A stretch of 64,000 nt of DNA from Chitinophaga sp. YR573 (lineage in GTDB: Bacteria > Bacteroidota > Bacteroidia > Chitinophagales > Chitinophagaceae). Position numbers and translations under genes: made by a program. The first letter of the stretch is position 1. Each line of letters opens with the position of its first letter. Shown here one piece after another: positions 47,984 through 56,236 of the stretch. The notes under the pieces were generated by a model. It was not told where the DNA came from, searched no databases, and saw only the letters and a list, made by a program, of their open reading frames with translations. The stretch is from contig NZ_FOJF01000001.1 of assembly GCF_900110995.1 (NCBI RefSeq), forward strand, positions 2,373,199-2,437,198, read 5' to 3'.

Positions 47984-49084
47984 ATGTCAGGTTTCAAAAA
48001 CATTTTTGATCAATATAACTGGGACCAGGTAAAAGAAAGCATTTACGCTAAAACGGCTACAGATGTGGAACAGGCATTACATGCCCGCAAACGTAACCTG
48101 GAAGATTTTAAAGCATTGCTGTCTCCGGCCGCGCTTCCTTACCTGGGACCAATGGCACAGCTGAGCCGGCAACTGACACAGCAACGCTTTGGTAACACTA
48201 TGCAATTGTATATCCCGCTATACCTCAGTAACGAGTGTCAGAACATCTGCACTTACTGCGGATTTAGCCTGGATAATAAGATCCAGCGGAAAACACTGGC
48301 CCCGGCAGAGATACTCCAGGAAGTAGCTGCGATAAAGAAAATGGGATACGATCATGTGCTGCTGGTAACAGGAGAGGCAAGTCAGACTGTTGGTCTGGAT
48401 TACTTCAAACAGGCGCTGGAACTCATCCGTCCTCACTTTGCCAGTATTTCCATGGAAGTACAGCCTATGGATGAGACTGAATACGCAGCACTTATTCCCC
48501 TGGGATTACATGCAGTACTGGTATATCAGGAAACCTACCACCGGGAAGATTACAAATTGCATCATCCTAAAGGACGCAAATCAAACTTTGATTACCGGCT
48601 GGAAACGCCCGACAGATTGGGCCGGGCCGGGGTGCATAAAATAGGGCTGGGGGTATTAATAGGACTGGAAGACTGGCGTACAGACAGTTTCTTTACAGCG
48701 CTTCATCTACAGTATTTAGAAAGAACTTACTGGCAAACAAAATACAGCCTTTCCTTTCCCAGGTTACGCCCATGTTCAGGAGGGCTCCCACCTAAGGTTG
48801 TCATGAACGACCGGGAACTGGTGCAGCTTATTTGTGCTTATCGTTTACTGGACCAGGAAGTAGAACTCAGCTTATCTACCCGGGAGAATGAAACATTCCG
48901 GGACAATGTTGTAAAGCTGGGCATCACAGCTATCAGCGCGGGTTCCAGGACTAATCCAGGAGGCTATGCCGCCGATACATCTTCCCTGGAACAATTTGAA
49001 ATTTCAGATGAAAGGAACGCAGCAGATATTGCCATTATGCTCAGGAAACAGGGATACGAGCCTGTGTGGAAAGACTGGTTTTAG
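47984..49084 (+). CDS. thiH: 2-iminoacetate synthase ThiH
   Basis: A 366-aa radical-SAM tyrosine lyase supplying dehydroglycine. The cluster motif is CQNICTYC (CxxxCxxC, residues about 86-93), followed by GEASQTVG and EVQPMDETEYAAL. It is the last gene of the thi operon. A strong hairpin follows. Confidence 0.95.
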   Translation: MSGFKNIFDQYNWDQVKESIYAKTATDVEQALHARKRNLEDFKALLSPAALPYLGPMAQLSRQLTQQRFGNTMQLYIPLYLSNECQNICTYCGFSLDNKIQRKTLAPAEILQEVAAIKKMGYDHVLLVTGEASQTVGLDYFKQALELIRPHFASISMEVQPMDETEYAALIPLGLHAVLVYQETYHREDYKLHHPKGRKSNFDYRLETPDRLGRAGVHKIGLGVLIGLEDWRTDSFFTALHLQYLERTYWQTKYSLSFPRLRPCSGGLPPKVVMNDRELVQLICAYRLLDQEVELSLSTRENETFRDNVVKLGITAISAGSRTNPGGYAADTSSLEQFEISDERNAADIAIMLRKQGYEPVWKDWF

Positions 49085-49107
49085 AAAGATCTTCATCTTT
49101 AAATACA

Positions 49108-49132
49108 GACAGCCCCACAATGTGGGGCTGTC
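49108..49132 (+). terminator. Hairpin after thiH
   Basis: Perfect 12-bp inverted repeat GACAGCCCCACA / TGTGGGGCTGTC. It lacks a T run, so its strength as a terminator is uncertain. Confidence 0.55.
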
Positions 49133-49283
49133 CATTTACCTAAATCCATTACTGAAATGTTACTTATAAACATAAGTAGCCGCTTAATCTTCATTTCAAA
49201 TGTAAGCAGCCCATCCTGAACAACAGGAACTCCCCACTATTATGAACAAAAAGAACAGGCTTATCAGTAATGAACAAATGAAT

Positions 49284-49748
49284 TTAATTTTGAACTACTT
49301 TTTCAAGATCTCTATATGTCTTAATTGTATCATGAGAACTTTTCAGTGCACCCTTCTGGTTTGCGATCATTTCACGAACGCTGTAAGGCATCGAGATATC
49401 AGATCGTAAAGCATCTTCATATGTTCTTTGTGCTGCATCCTCCCCATATTCACAGGCAGCCAGGATAGCGTAGCGGTTTTTTCCGGTAAAGGTCGCTCTT
49501 ACACCCATCCAGGTACGGTATAATCTTCCGTAAACTGTCGTATTCCTTTCTTCGCCACTTCCTCCTTTTAGTAATTCTTCGTTCAGCTGATTTATATATA
49601 CAGTACTTTCTTCTGTCATTCGTTGAAACAATGCTTTCAGATCAACATCATCTGTCTGCTCCATGGCTTTTCTATATCCTTCGATGCGGTCATTATTGAT
49701 CTTTACAAGATCACTCAGGGCTTCCATCAATTTTTCGTTGTGTTGCAT
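49284..49748 (-). CDS. PA2169-type four-helix-bundle protein (DUF2383)
   Basis: A 154-aa all-helical protein of the DUF2383/PA2169 family, related to ferritin-like bundles: LVKINNDRIEGYRKAMEQ, then LFQRMTEESTVYINQLNEEL, then CEYGEDAAQRTYEDAL. Members are often induced by stress in Bacteroidota and Pseudomonas; the function is unknown. The upstream region carries inverted GTTTACT / AGTAAAC repeats. The ferritin-like genes nearby point to a general stress or iron/oxidative context. Confidence 0.85.
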   Translation of the reverse strand: MQHNEKLMEALSDLVKINNDRIEGYRKAMEQTDDVDLKALFQRMTEESTVYINQLNEELLKGGSGEERNTTVYGRLYRTWMGVRATFTGKNRYAILAACEYGEDAAQRTYEDALRSDISMPYSVREMIANQKGALKSSHDTIKTYRDLEKVVQN

Positions 49749-49848
49749 GGGTGTTAAAATTTTATGCAGTGATAAATGAAACTGGTTCCTGGGGGAAAAC
49801 TGTTCCTTAATATAAGTCTTCTTTTATGATTTCAAAAATGTGTCCAGT

Positions 49849-49893
49849 TAGTAAACACCTTTATCCAACAATGGTTTACTGAACTAAGTAAAC
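49849..49893. promoter_or_regulatory. AGTAAACA repeats, candidate operator
   Basis: Inverted repeat GTTTACT (49874-49880) / AGTAAAC (49887-49893), plus a further AGTAAACA near 49849, all within 150 bp upstream of the DUF2383 gene. The rest of 49749-50072 holds another short repeat (TGGGGAA / TTCCCCA at 49911-49928) and no gene. Confidence 0.4.
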
Positions 49894-50072
49894 AATATTA
49901 ATACCCCTTCTGGGGAATACCTTCCCCAAATCTACTTCATAACGCTGTGACCAGATTGCTTGTTACCGGCGGGCTTTAATACTTGTAATTAGCGGCTGTA
50001 GCAGATTATCTCTTCCTGCCGGTTTATCTGGCATAGATTTTTAAATACTATTTGTAACCAAATCTTTTTGAT

Positions 50073-50225
50073 ATGAACGGCTTACTTTATTTAATCGCAG
50101 TTATTCTGATTATCGGATGGGTTTTGGGCGTGTTTGTTTACTCCGCAGGTGGCTTGATCCATGCACTGCTTGTATTGGCTATCATCGCTATTCTTGTAAA
50201 TATTATACGTGGAAGGGCACTATAA
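50073..50225 (+). CDS. Lmo0937-family small membrane protein
   Basis: A 50-aa peptide, MNGLLYLIAVILIIGWVLG onward, with two hydrophobic helices joined by a short YSAGG turn and ending IIRGRAL. It matches the short Lmo0937-type membrane proteins found widely and often stress-induced. Its function is unknown. Confidence 0.8.
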   Translation: MNGLLYLIAVILIIGWVLGVFVYSAGGLIHALLVLAIIAILVNIIRGRAL

Positions 50226-50253
50226 TTATTGTAGCCCCCAAAGCTCTTTTTTT

Positions 50254-50304
50254 ACGGATAATGAATCATCGTTTATGAATGATAAACGATGATCCATTAT
50301 CCGT
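50254..50304. repeat. Long intergenic hairpin
   Basis: ACGGATAATG/CATTATCCGT and ATCATCGTTTAT/ATAAACGATGAT form a 22-bp stem with one A-C mismatch and loop GAATG. There is no T run after it. It may protect the small-ORF mRNA 3' end or act as a terminator; nothing else was seen up to 50523. Confidence 0.6.
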
Positions 50305-50523
50305 ACTCATATATACCATTCTTTAAAACCCTTACCTATAGCGAGCTCTCAATTAAAAGTATTTCAACGTTTTTAAAACCATAAGAATTTACTCCCCGTA
50401 TATGAACTACAGAAAGCCTGTCATCACACCCAAAGTGTAACCCTGGTTTTTGCTATCGCGTAGCTCTAAACATTACGTTTTTATAGTCTGAAAAACTTTT
50501 AGTTCACTCTAAACTCTTTCATT

Positions 50524-51231
50524 ATGTTCATACGGAAAACCCGTACTGCAACCAGTAATGGTCAGCAGGAAGGTATTGCCATGCCTAACGTGCATCGCCG
50601 TACATTTCTTAAATACGCAGGTATGGGTACTGCCATACTTTCTGCAGGAGCCGCATTAAACAGCTGCTCAAAAGATAATACGGATGGTTCTGGTGTAAGC
50701 CTTGGTAGTGGCGATACTTCAGTATTAAATTACGCATATGCATTAGAACAGCTGGAAGCAGCATTCTACATACAGGTCATCGCTACTCCTTATGCAGGCA
50801 TGAGTACCGCAGAAGGGATTATTCTTACAGATATCCGTAATCATGAAATCGCTCACCGCGAATTCTTCAAAGCTGCACTGGGTGCAAATGCAATCGCATC
50901 CCTGGAAGTAAATTTCACTTCTATCGATTTCACCAGCAGAGATAAAGTACTGGCAACAGCGATGGCTTTTGAAGATCTGGGGGTAAGCGCCTACAACGGT
51001 GCAGGCCAGTATATTACACTGCCAGCCTATCTTGGATTTGCAGGTAAAATTGTGTCTGTGGAAGCACGTCACGCTGCTGTTATCCGTGATCTGATCACTG
51101 CTGGTTCATTTGCAGACAGCACTGCTGTTGATGCACAAGGGCTGGACAAAGCAAGATCTCCATTGGATGTTTTTGGTATTGCCAGTACTTATATCAAAAC
51201 ACAGATCAACGTAAATACACTGCCCCACTAG
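50524..51231 (+). CDS. Ferritin-like domain protein with Tat/lipoprotein-type signal
   Basis: A 235-aa protein (216 if started at ATG 50581). After the second Met comes a twin-arginine-like signal RRTFLKYAGMG with a hydrophobic stretch and a lipobox-like LNSC. The four-helix body has Glu/His pairs placed as in Ferritin_2 proteins: YALEQLEAAFY, NHEIAHREFF, FEDLGVSAYNG and SVEARHAAVIR. It may bind a di-metal centre outside the cytoplasm. The next gene encodes a related protein 28 bp on. Confidence 0.8.
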   Translation: MFIRKTRTATSNGQQEGIAMPNVHRRTFLKYAGMGTAILSAGAALNSCSKDNTDGSGVSLGSGDTSVLNYAYALEQLEAAFYIQVIATPYAGMSTAEGIILTDIRNHEIAHREFFKAALGANAIASLEVNFTSIDFTSRDKVLATAMAFEDLGVSAYNGAGQYITLPAYLGFAGKIVSVEARHAAVIRDLITAGSFADSTAVDAQGLDKARSPLDVFGIASTYIKTQINVNTLPH

Positions 51232-51259
51232 TTACTTCACATTTTTAAAATCTTACAAT

Positions 51260-52060
51260 ATGGACCTGCAAAATATTCTTACAGCCATAGAGAAAACGGA
51301 TCCGGAAATTTACGAACGTCTGGATACGCGCAGAAGTGCAATGAAAAGTTTTGCCAATGTTGGTAAAGTGCTTGCGCTGTCTGCGATTCCTCTTGCATTA
51401 AGCAGTATGTTTAAAAAGGCTTACGGCCGTACTCCTGCCGATGTATTATCAGTATTACAGTTTGCGCTTTTACTGGAACATCTGGAATCAGGATTTTATA
51501 CTGAAGCCATTACACATACATCATTGTTCGATGCAGCCGGACTTGCTGCATTTACAACGATCTCCAATCATGAGGCTGCACACGTAACATTGCTTACGCA
51601 AACGATTCAGGCATTGGGAGGTACACCTGATCCTGCGCCTACATTTGATTATACAGCAGATGGAACCTTTCCTTCAGTATTCAGCAGTTACAGTACGCTG
51701 TTAGCCATAGCACAGGGTTTTGAAGATACCGGCGTAAGAGCATACAAAGGCCAGGCTGCTAACTTACAGGAAAATAAAACCGTTCTTACTGTTGCATTAC
51801 AGATTCACTCTGTAGAAGCCCGTCACGCTGCTCATATCCGTAGAATGAGAGGACAGAAAGGATGGATTACCGGTAAGGCAACTGATATTTCTGCTATTCA
51901 GGCTACCTATAATGGAGAAGAGGTAGAAGCACAGGGAGGTGTTACCATTACCGGTATTGCTTCACAGGTAGATGCTAACGCCGCGACTGAATCCTTCGAC
52001 GAACCACTGGACAGAGCAGCAGTAACAGCGATTGTTAGTCCTTTCATTGTAACAGTCTGA
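51260..52060 (+). CDS. Ferritin-like domain protein, second copy
   Basis: A 266-aa paralogue-like protein of the same Ferritin_2 class: ALLLEHLESGFY, NHEAAHVTLLTQ, FEDTGVRAYKG and SVEARHAAHIR carry matching Glu/His positions. The N-terminus (DLQNILTAIEKTDPEIYERL, then an RRSAMKSFANVG segment and a hydrophobic stretch) looks like an export signal but is less standard. The pair recurs in Bacteroidetes. A role in metal or stress handling is inferred, not shown. Confidence 0.8.
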   Translation: MDLQNILTAIEKTDPEIYERLDTRRSAMKSFANVGKVLALSAIPLALSSMFKKAYGRTPADVLSVLQFALLLEHLESGFYTEAITHTSLFDAAGLAAFTTISNHEAAHVTLLTQTIQALGGTPDPAPTFDYTADGTFPSVFSSYSTLLAIAQGFEDTGVRAYKGQAANLQENKTVLTVALQIHSVEARHAAHIRRMRGQKGWITGKATDISAIQATYNGEEVEAQGGVTITGIASQVDANAATESFDEPLDRAAVTAIVSPFIVTV

Positions 52061-52077
52061 TTAATATAGCCGTTCAT

Positions 52078-52116
52078 AAGTAATACAAAGCATCTGAGGG
52101 GTGCTTTGTATTACTT
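52078..52116. terminator. Hairpin between ferritin-like and phytase-like genes
   Basis: A 17-bp stem AAGTAATACAAAGCATC / GGTGCTTTGTATTACTT (one G-T pair), loop TGAGG. Its right edge touches a -7 TACATTTG at 52116-52123 that probably belongs to the next gene. Confidence 0.55.
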
Positions 52117-52148
52117 ACATTTGCAGCAGGTAATTAACATCTGCTTGT

Positions 52149-53246
52149 ATGAAAAAATATTGGCTGTTATGCATGCTGTTTGCCGGATGCAGCATTGCAC
52201 ATAAAACAACAACTCCTGTTGTTTCAAAACTCAGGTTGATACACAAATACATTGTACCTCATAATCTTCCTTTTAATGGTACAACCATTGGTGGATTATC
52301 AGGTATCGATTATGATACTGCACAACAGGTATACTACCTCATTTGCGATGATCGTTCAGAAAAACAATCCGCCAGATTTTATACCGCTCAGTTAACAACA
52401 GACAGTGTCCGCTTTACAGGCGTTACTTCATTACGTATGCCGGACGGTAACGTATATCCTGCTACGAAAAATATGGCACCAGATCCTGAAGCGATGCGTT
52501 ATAATCCGCATACCGGTCATCTTATCTGGAGTAGTGAAGGAGAAAGAATTGTAGACAAAGACACTATATTGAAAGATCCTGCTGTGTACGAGATCAGCAA
52601 AGACGGACGATTTTTAGATTCTTTTGCTATCCCTTCCCGGTTTCATATGCAGGCAACCGCCGCAGGACCACGCCGTAATGGTACATTCGAAGGACTTGGC
52701 TTTACACCCGACGGGCGTTACATGTTTGTAAACCTGGAAGAACCCCGTTATGAAGATGGCCCGCGTGCAGGATTTACAGATACAACGGCCTATATCCGTA
52801 TTCTCAAGTACGATCTGCAAAGTCGTAAACCAGTAGCGCAATATGCGTATAAATTAGATCCGGTAGCACAACATCCTGTACCCGCAGATAAGTTTTACAT
52901 CAATGGTATTTCAGATATTCTTGTATTATCAGCTTACCGGTTGCTGATTATAGAGCGGTCTTTTTCTACAGGCATTAAAGATTGTACTATCAGATTGTTT
53001 GTTGCCAGTCTGGATAAGGCTACTGATGTAAGCGACATTAATTCTTTACAGGAAGTAAAAACCTTTACGCCTGTCAGCAAAAAACAGTTATTTAATTTTG
53101 AAAGTCTGCATACCTATATAGACAATATAGAAGGAATGACTTTTGGACCACGTCTTCCCAATGGTCACAGGAGTATGATTTTTGTAGCAGATAATAATTT
53201 TTCTGCGCAGGAAGAGACGCAGTTTTATCTATTTGAGGTGGAGTGA
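52149..53246 (+). CDS. Phytase-like esterase family lipoprotein
   Basis: A 365-aa protein with a lipoprotein-type signal (MKKYWLLCMLFAGC). The body matches the esterase-like phytase-fold family (Pfam 13449): GGLSGIDYDTAQQVYYLICD, then PDPEAMRYNPHTGHLIWSSE, then FEGLGFTPDGRYMFVNLEEP, then a C-terminal NIEGMTFGPRLPNG. It is a six-bladed propeller; members are periplasmic or surface proteins of uncertain substrate. After it, 53247-53421 holds only a short inverted repeat (GATACCA / TGGTATC). Confidence 0.8.
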   Translation: MKKYWLLCMLFAGCSIAHKTTTPVVSKLRLIHKYIVPHNLPFNGTTIGGLSGIDYDTAQQVYYLICDDRSEKQSARFYTAQLTTDSVRFTGVTSLRMPDGNVYPATKNMAPDPEAMRYNPHTGHLIWSSEGERIVDKDTILKDPAVYEISKDGRFLDSFAIPSRFHMQATAAGPRRNGTFEGLGFTPDGRYMFVNLEEPRYEDGPRAGFTDTTAYIRILKYDLQSRKPVAQYAYKLDPVAQHPVPADKFYINGISDILVLSAYRLLIIERSFSTGIKDCTIRLFVASLDKATDVSDINSLQEVKTFTPVSKKQLFNFESLHTYIDNIEGMTFGPRLPNGHRSMIFVADNNFSAQEETQFYLFEVE

Positions 53247-53421
53247 TAATGTTTTTTTATCTATCTCTGATACCATATACACCTAAATTGGTATCAAGGA
53301 AAGTTTATGCTAAATTGTTATTACAAAAGAGTATCTCAAATAATCTATGCCAACGATTATATTTTATATCCTATGAGAACCTTTTTATTTCATTTTTCAT
53401 TTGTCGTAAACGTCACTTCCC

Positions 53422-54114
53422 TCAAATAATCTTCTCAATATTCGAAATGATCTCAGCATGAATATCCGCAATGGGTTTCATCTGCTTATCTTCATTATAA
53501 CAGGTAATCTTTGTAATGGTATTATCTGTATTTACCAGCACATCGTATTCATGTTTTACTGCCAGCTGCAGGGAAAAATCCTTTTCATGGATATCATCCT
53601 TTCCATTTAAATATTTTCTTTCCTCTCCGGAACGTCTTTCGGTGAGTGCTTTTTCTGTAAATGCAAAGGGGACGTCCAGATAAAAAGACAGGTCGGGTTT
53701 AGGGATCTGGTTATGTTCATATTCAAACATATTGATCCATTCCCTTAATTCCTGTTTCTCATTTTCGGATGTCAGCTTGGCACACTGAAAAGCTATATTT
53801 GATAACACGTACCTGTCTACCAGTACCACATGACCACTTTGCTGCCATTCATTGATGGTTTTAGCAAATGCCTTTCTGTCTTCCGCAAAGAGCAGTGCTA
53901 CCAGTTGTGGGTGTACCTGTTTCACATCACCGAATTCTCCGCGCAGGAATTTTGCGATCAGTTCTCCGAACACGCCTTCCTGGCTTCTGGGGAAATGAAC
54001 AAACCTTGTTTCAATACCACGGGCATTGAAATAATCTGTCAGTAATGCGATTTGTGTAGACTTGCCGGCGCCATCCAGGCCTTCAACAGCAAAGAATTTG
54101 CTTTTTATCTGCAT
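53422..54114 (-). CDS. tmk: Thymidylate kinase
   Basis: A 230-aa protein starting MQIKSKFFAVEGLDGAGKST, with P-loop GLDGAGKS at residues 12-19, DRY (VDRYVLSNIAFQ) and a lid region LTERRSGEERKY. It phosphorylates dTMP to dTDP. The frame extends 30 codons further up, but that part runs through a terminator and a tRNA gene, so the internal ATG is the true start. Length is slightly longer than the 205-215 aa common in bacteria. Confidence 0.92.
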   Translation of the reverse strand: MQIKSKFFAVEGLDGAGKSTQIALLTDYFNARGIETRFVHFPRSQEGVFGELIAKFLRGEFGDVKQVHPQLVALLFAEDRKAFAKTINEWQQSGHVVLVDRYVLSNIAFQCAKLTSENEKQELREWINMFEYEHNQIPKPDLSFYLDVPFAFTEKALTERRSGEERKYLNGKDDIHEKDFSLQLAVKHEYDVLVNTDNTITKITCYNEDKQMKPIADIHAEIISNIEKII

Positions 54115-54143
54115 GTGGTTATGATCATTTAACGAACAGACAA

Positions 54144-54177
54144 AAAAAGGCCATCTCAAAGAAAGAGACGGCCTCGT
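54144..54177 (-). terminator. Terminator after tRNA-Met
   Basis: On the minus strand GAGGCCGTCTC-TTTCTTT-GAGATGGCC then TTTTTTT (one G-T pair). It separates the tRNA from tmk. Confidence 0.85.
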
Positions 54178-54187
54178 TGTTTCTGTG

Positions 54188-54261
54188 TGGTCCCACCTGG
54201 GCATGATCCAGGGACCCCCTGATTATGAGTCAGGTGCTCTAACCAACTGAGCTATAGGACC
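54188..54261 (-). tRNA. tRNA with CAT anticodon (Met, or Ile2)
   Basis: Acceptor GGTCCTA / TGGGACC, T8-A9, D-arm GCTC-AGTTGGTTA-GAGC, anticodon arm CCTGA-CTCATAA-TCAGG, T-arm CCTGG-ATCATGC-CCAGG, discriminator A, no CCA encoded. The T-loop reads ATCATGC, whereas the usual form is TTCAAGC. Elongator Met is most likely, but a lysidine-modified Ile tRNA cannot be excluded from sequence. Confidence 0.9.
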
Positions 54262-54380
54262 TGTTCTTTGCAGAACGAATATATTGAAACTTTTTGTGGG
54301 TACCCTTTTCAGGGGAGGGCAAAATTAATTATTTTTTATTCAATTATCCAACTGATTTATATTTTTTTCTTTGAGACTGC

Positions 54381-54388
54381 TAAATTTG
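54381..54388 (+). promoter_or_regulatory. -7 element of the HAD phosphatase gene
   Basis: TAAATTTG, perfect TAnnTTTG match, 6 bp before the ATG. This implies a nearly leaderless mRNA. Confidence 0.55.
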
Positions 54389-54393
54389 CACCC

Positions 54394-55008
54394 ATGAAAG
54401 GCATTAAGCACATTATTTTCGATCTGGGTGGAGTGATCCTGAACATCAATTACCAGCTCACTTACAATGCATTTGCGGAATTGGGCGTAAAAGATTTTAC
54501 CAGCCTGTATAACCAGTTTACGTTATCCAATTTATTTGGAGATCTTGAAACGGGTAAGATTGGAAAGGAGGATTTTCTCACAGCCATGCAGCAACATGCG
54601 CCCGAAGGAACAACGGACCAGCAGATCATAGATGCCTGGAATGCGATGCTGCTGGATTTTCCGTTGCGTCGTTTACAGATCTTACAGCAACTGCGTCAGC
54701 ATTACGGATTGTACCTGCTTAGTAATACGAATGCTATCCATATGGATGCATTTAATAACATCCTGCAGCAAAGCAGAAGTATTCCATCACTGGCAGACTT
54801 TTTTGATAAAGTGTATTATTCGAACCTGATTGGTCTCCGGAAGCCGGAGAAGGAGGCGTACCAGCTGGTACTGGAAGAGAATGGACTACAACCTTCCGAA
54901 ACGTTATTTATTGACGATACCTTGCCAAATATAGAGGGAGCAAAACTGGTTGGACTGGAAACAATTCACCTGGTGCCGCCTAAAACTATTGCGGATATTT
55001 TCAGATAA
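54394..55008 (+). CDS. HAD-family phosphatase (YihX/HAD-IA type)
   Basis: A 204-aa protein starting MKGIKHIIFDLGGVI. Motif I is FDLGGV (residues 9-14), in which the second catalytic Asp of the usual DxD is Gly, as in many HAD-IA members. Motif II is LLSNTNA (about 110), motif III lysine is in LRKPEKEAY, and motif IV is FIDDTLPN. It probably dephosphorylates a small metabolite. The long upstream frame is discarded because a TAAATTTG -7 element lies in it. Confidence 0.88.
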   Translation: MKGIKHIIFDLGGVILNINYQLTYNAFAELGVKDFTSLYNQFTLSNLFGDLETGKIGKEDFLTAMQQHAPEGTTDQQIIDAWNAMLLDFPLRRLQILQQLRQHYGLYLLSNTNAIHMDAFNNILQQSRSIPSLADFFDKVYYSNLIGLRKPEKEAYQLVLEENGLQPSETLFIDDTLPNIEGAKLVGLETIHLVPPKTIADIFR

Positions 55009-55010
55009 GA

Positions 55011-55250
55011 CTATTTGATCTCTTCAAAATCGAGATAGTCGCTTTTATCTGTTTTTTTGGCAGATGTCTGCGGGCGCTGAGTTTCCTGCTGTGCCTGTTG
55101 CTGTTCCTGATATTGCTGACGCATACGGTCCTGGATATCTCCCATCTGACGGCGAACCTGTTTGGTAGACTGATATACCGGTACGATGAAATCAAATATG
55201 AGCTTGTACAGCAGCCAGAATATAAATGTGTAAAAGATAATCTTAAGCAT
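55011..55250 (-). CDS. DUF4834 family protein
   Basis: A 79-aa protein with one N-terminal transmembrane helix (MLKIIFYTFIFWLLYKLIFDFIV) and a charged Gln-rich tail (RQQYQEQQQAQQETQRPQTS) ending DYLDFEEIK. This matches the small Bacteroidetes DUF4834 family. The function is unknown. It ends 2 bp from the converging HAD gene. Confidence 0.8.
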   Translation of the reverse strand: MLKIIFYTFIFWLLYKLIFDFIVPVYQSTKQVRRQMGDIQDRMRQQYQEQQQAQQETQRPQTSAKKTDKSDYLDFEEIK

Positions 55251-55331
55251 ACCGCAAATGTAGGAGTTAATCGGCTATCAGGGCCGGAAACCGGTTTGAT
55301 TTTAGGTTTTCTTTAACAAGGATTTCGTTGA

Positions 55332-55370
55332 GATCAATTGCATACATATAAACAATGTATGCAATTGATC
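55332..55370. repeat. Perfect 16-bp inverted repeat
   Basis: GATCAATTGCATACAT (55332-55347) and ATGTATGCAATTGATC (55355-55370) around ATAAACA. It lies between the TM2 gene and DUF4834, both on the minus strand. No T run follows, so it may be a regulator site or mRNA hairpin rather than a simple terminator. Confidence 0.55.
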
Positions 55371-55376
55371 AACCTG

Positions 55377-55736
55377 TTAAAAGTCTTTTAGTCCCAGTAA
55401 GGCAGCAGACGCTATGGCCTCCTTCTTATTATACTCCCATGTAAGTTTGCGGTGATTAACGGCATCTACGATGGTGCCTATAAAGCAGAATCCCAGGGTG
55501 AAGAGGAATAGGATCCCCATTCCGATCTGCTTTAAGAGAAAACGCTGGATGCCTGCAGGTCCTATCAGGCCAATGAGAGAACAGATCAGGATGGTTTGTG
55601 GGTCCTGCCGGCGACCCTGATAGATAGACAGGAAGCGCCTGGTGTTTTCTTCAGAGTAGTTTTTGGTAAGTTCCTGCAGCCACATTAATTCTTCCGAATC
55701 AATGCCGGGTAACATAGCAAAAGAGAAATCTGTCAT
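55377..55736 (-). CDS. TM2 domain-containing protein
   Basis: A 119-aa protein with a cytoplasmic N-terminus and a C-terminal TM2 domain: helix TILICSLIGLIGPAGIQRFLL, a short turn (KQIGMG), helix ILFLFTLGFCFIGTIVDAV, then NHRK. It overlaps the upstream DUF2752 gene by 4 bp (ATGA). The pair often occur together in Bacteroidota. The function is unknown. Confidence 0.85.
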   Translation of the reverse strand: MTDFSFAMLPGIDSEELMWLQELTKNYSEENTRRFLSIYQGRRQDPQTILICSLIGLIGPAGIQRFLLKQIGMGILFLFTLGFCFIGTIVDAVNHRKLTWEYNKKEAIASAALLGLKDF

Positions 55737-56050
55737 GTGATGTTGTTTTTTAGTTCAGAAATAGTTTGTACCTGTAATTTCCCCAGCTGGAAGGTTCTAT
55801 ATGTTAACATGCCTACGGCAAATGGACCTAAGGGATGGCTTTTAAAAGAGGCGATCCACTGTCCGTGAAGCAGGTAATTGATAGAATGTCCCATTCCGCA
55901 GCCCGGACACCAGGGAATTCCCAGGTGTTTCAACAAACAAAAACTTTGAGCGCCCGAAGCTTGTGGATTCATGAAATATAATAGCACTAACGCCGTTGGC
56001 CATATGAACAACTCTATATGAAGGTGTTGTATGTATCTTTTAATTTGCAT
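55733..56050 (-). CDS. DUF2752 family membrane protein
   Basis: A 105-aa protein with two or three hydrophobic segments and the DUF2752 signature CLLKHLGIPWCPGCGMGHS, including the CxxC-G motif. It is coupled to the TM2 gene by overlap and lies divergent from rimP. The motif suggests metal or redox chemistry, but no activity is established. Confidence 0.85.
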   Translation of the reverse strand: MQIKRYIQHLHIELFIWPTALVLLYFMNPQASGAQSFCLLKHLGIPWCPGCGMGHSINYLLHGQWIASFKSHPLGPFAVGMLTYRTFQLGKLQVQTISELKNNIT

Positions 56051-56170
56051 GTTACTTGCGCGGGCGTGAATTTATTAAAATCTTTTACAATCTGTATAGG
56101 TCGGGGGTTTGGATATATTAAATTATTTCGTACAAGTTAAAGAAATAGTTTTTGGATTAAAATAAATTCC

Positions 56171-56178
56171 TAATTTTG
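56171..56178 (+). promoter_or_regulatory. rimP-nusA-infB promoter -7 element
   Basis: TAATTTTG matches TAnnTTTG. A TTTG at 56151-56154 is a possible -33, with a rather short 16-nt spacer. A 60-nt leader with GGGGACTGGACTGTCCCC-type symmetry (about 56202-56222) follows. Confidence 0.5.
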
Positions 56179-56236
56179 CATGTAGGAAAATGATTCAATT
56201 GAAGGGGACTGGACTGTCCCCTTCTCGTTTTTTTAT

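Noticed and set aside
49911..49928. TGGGGAA / TTCCCCA short inverted repeat
   Set aside because: Only 7 bp with a 4-nt spacer in a low-complexity stretch; too weak to call as a separate site.
54115..54204. Extended start of tmk
   Set aside because: The extra 30 codons run through the tRNA-Met terminator and into the tRNA gene itself.
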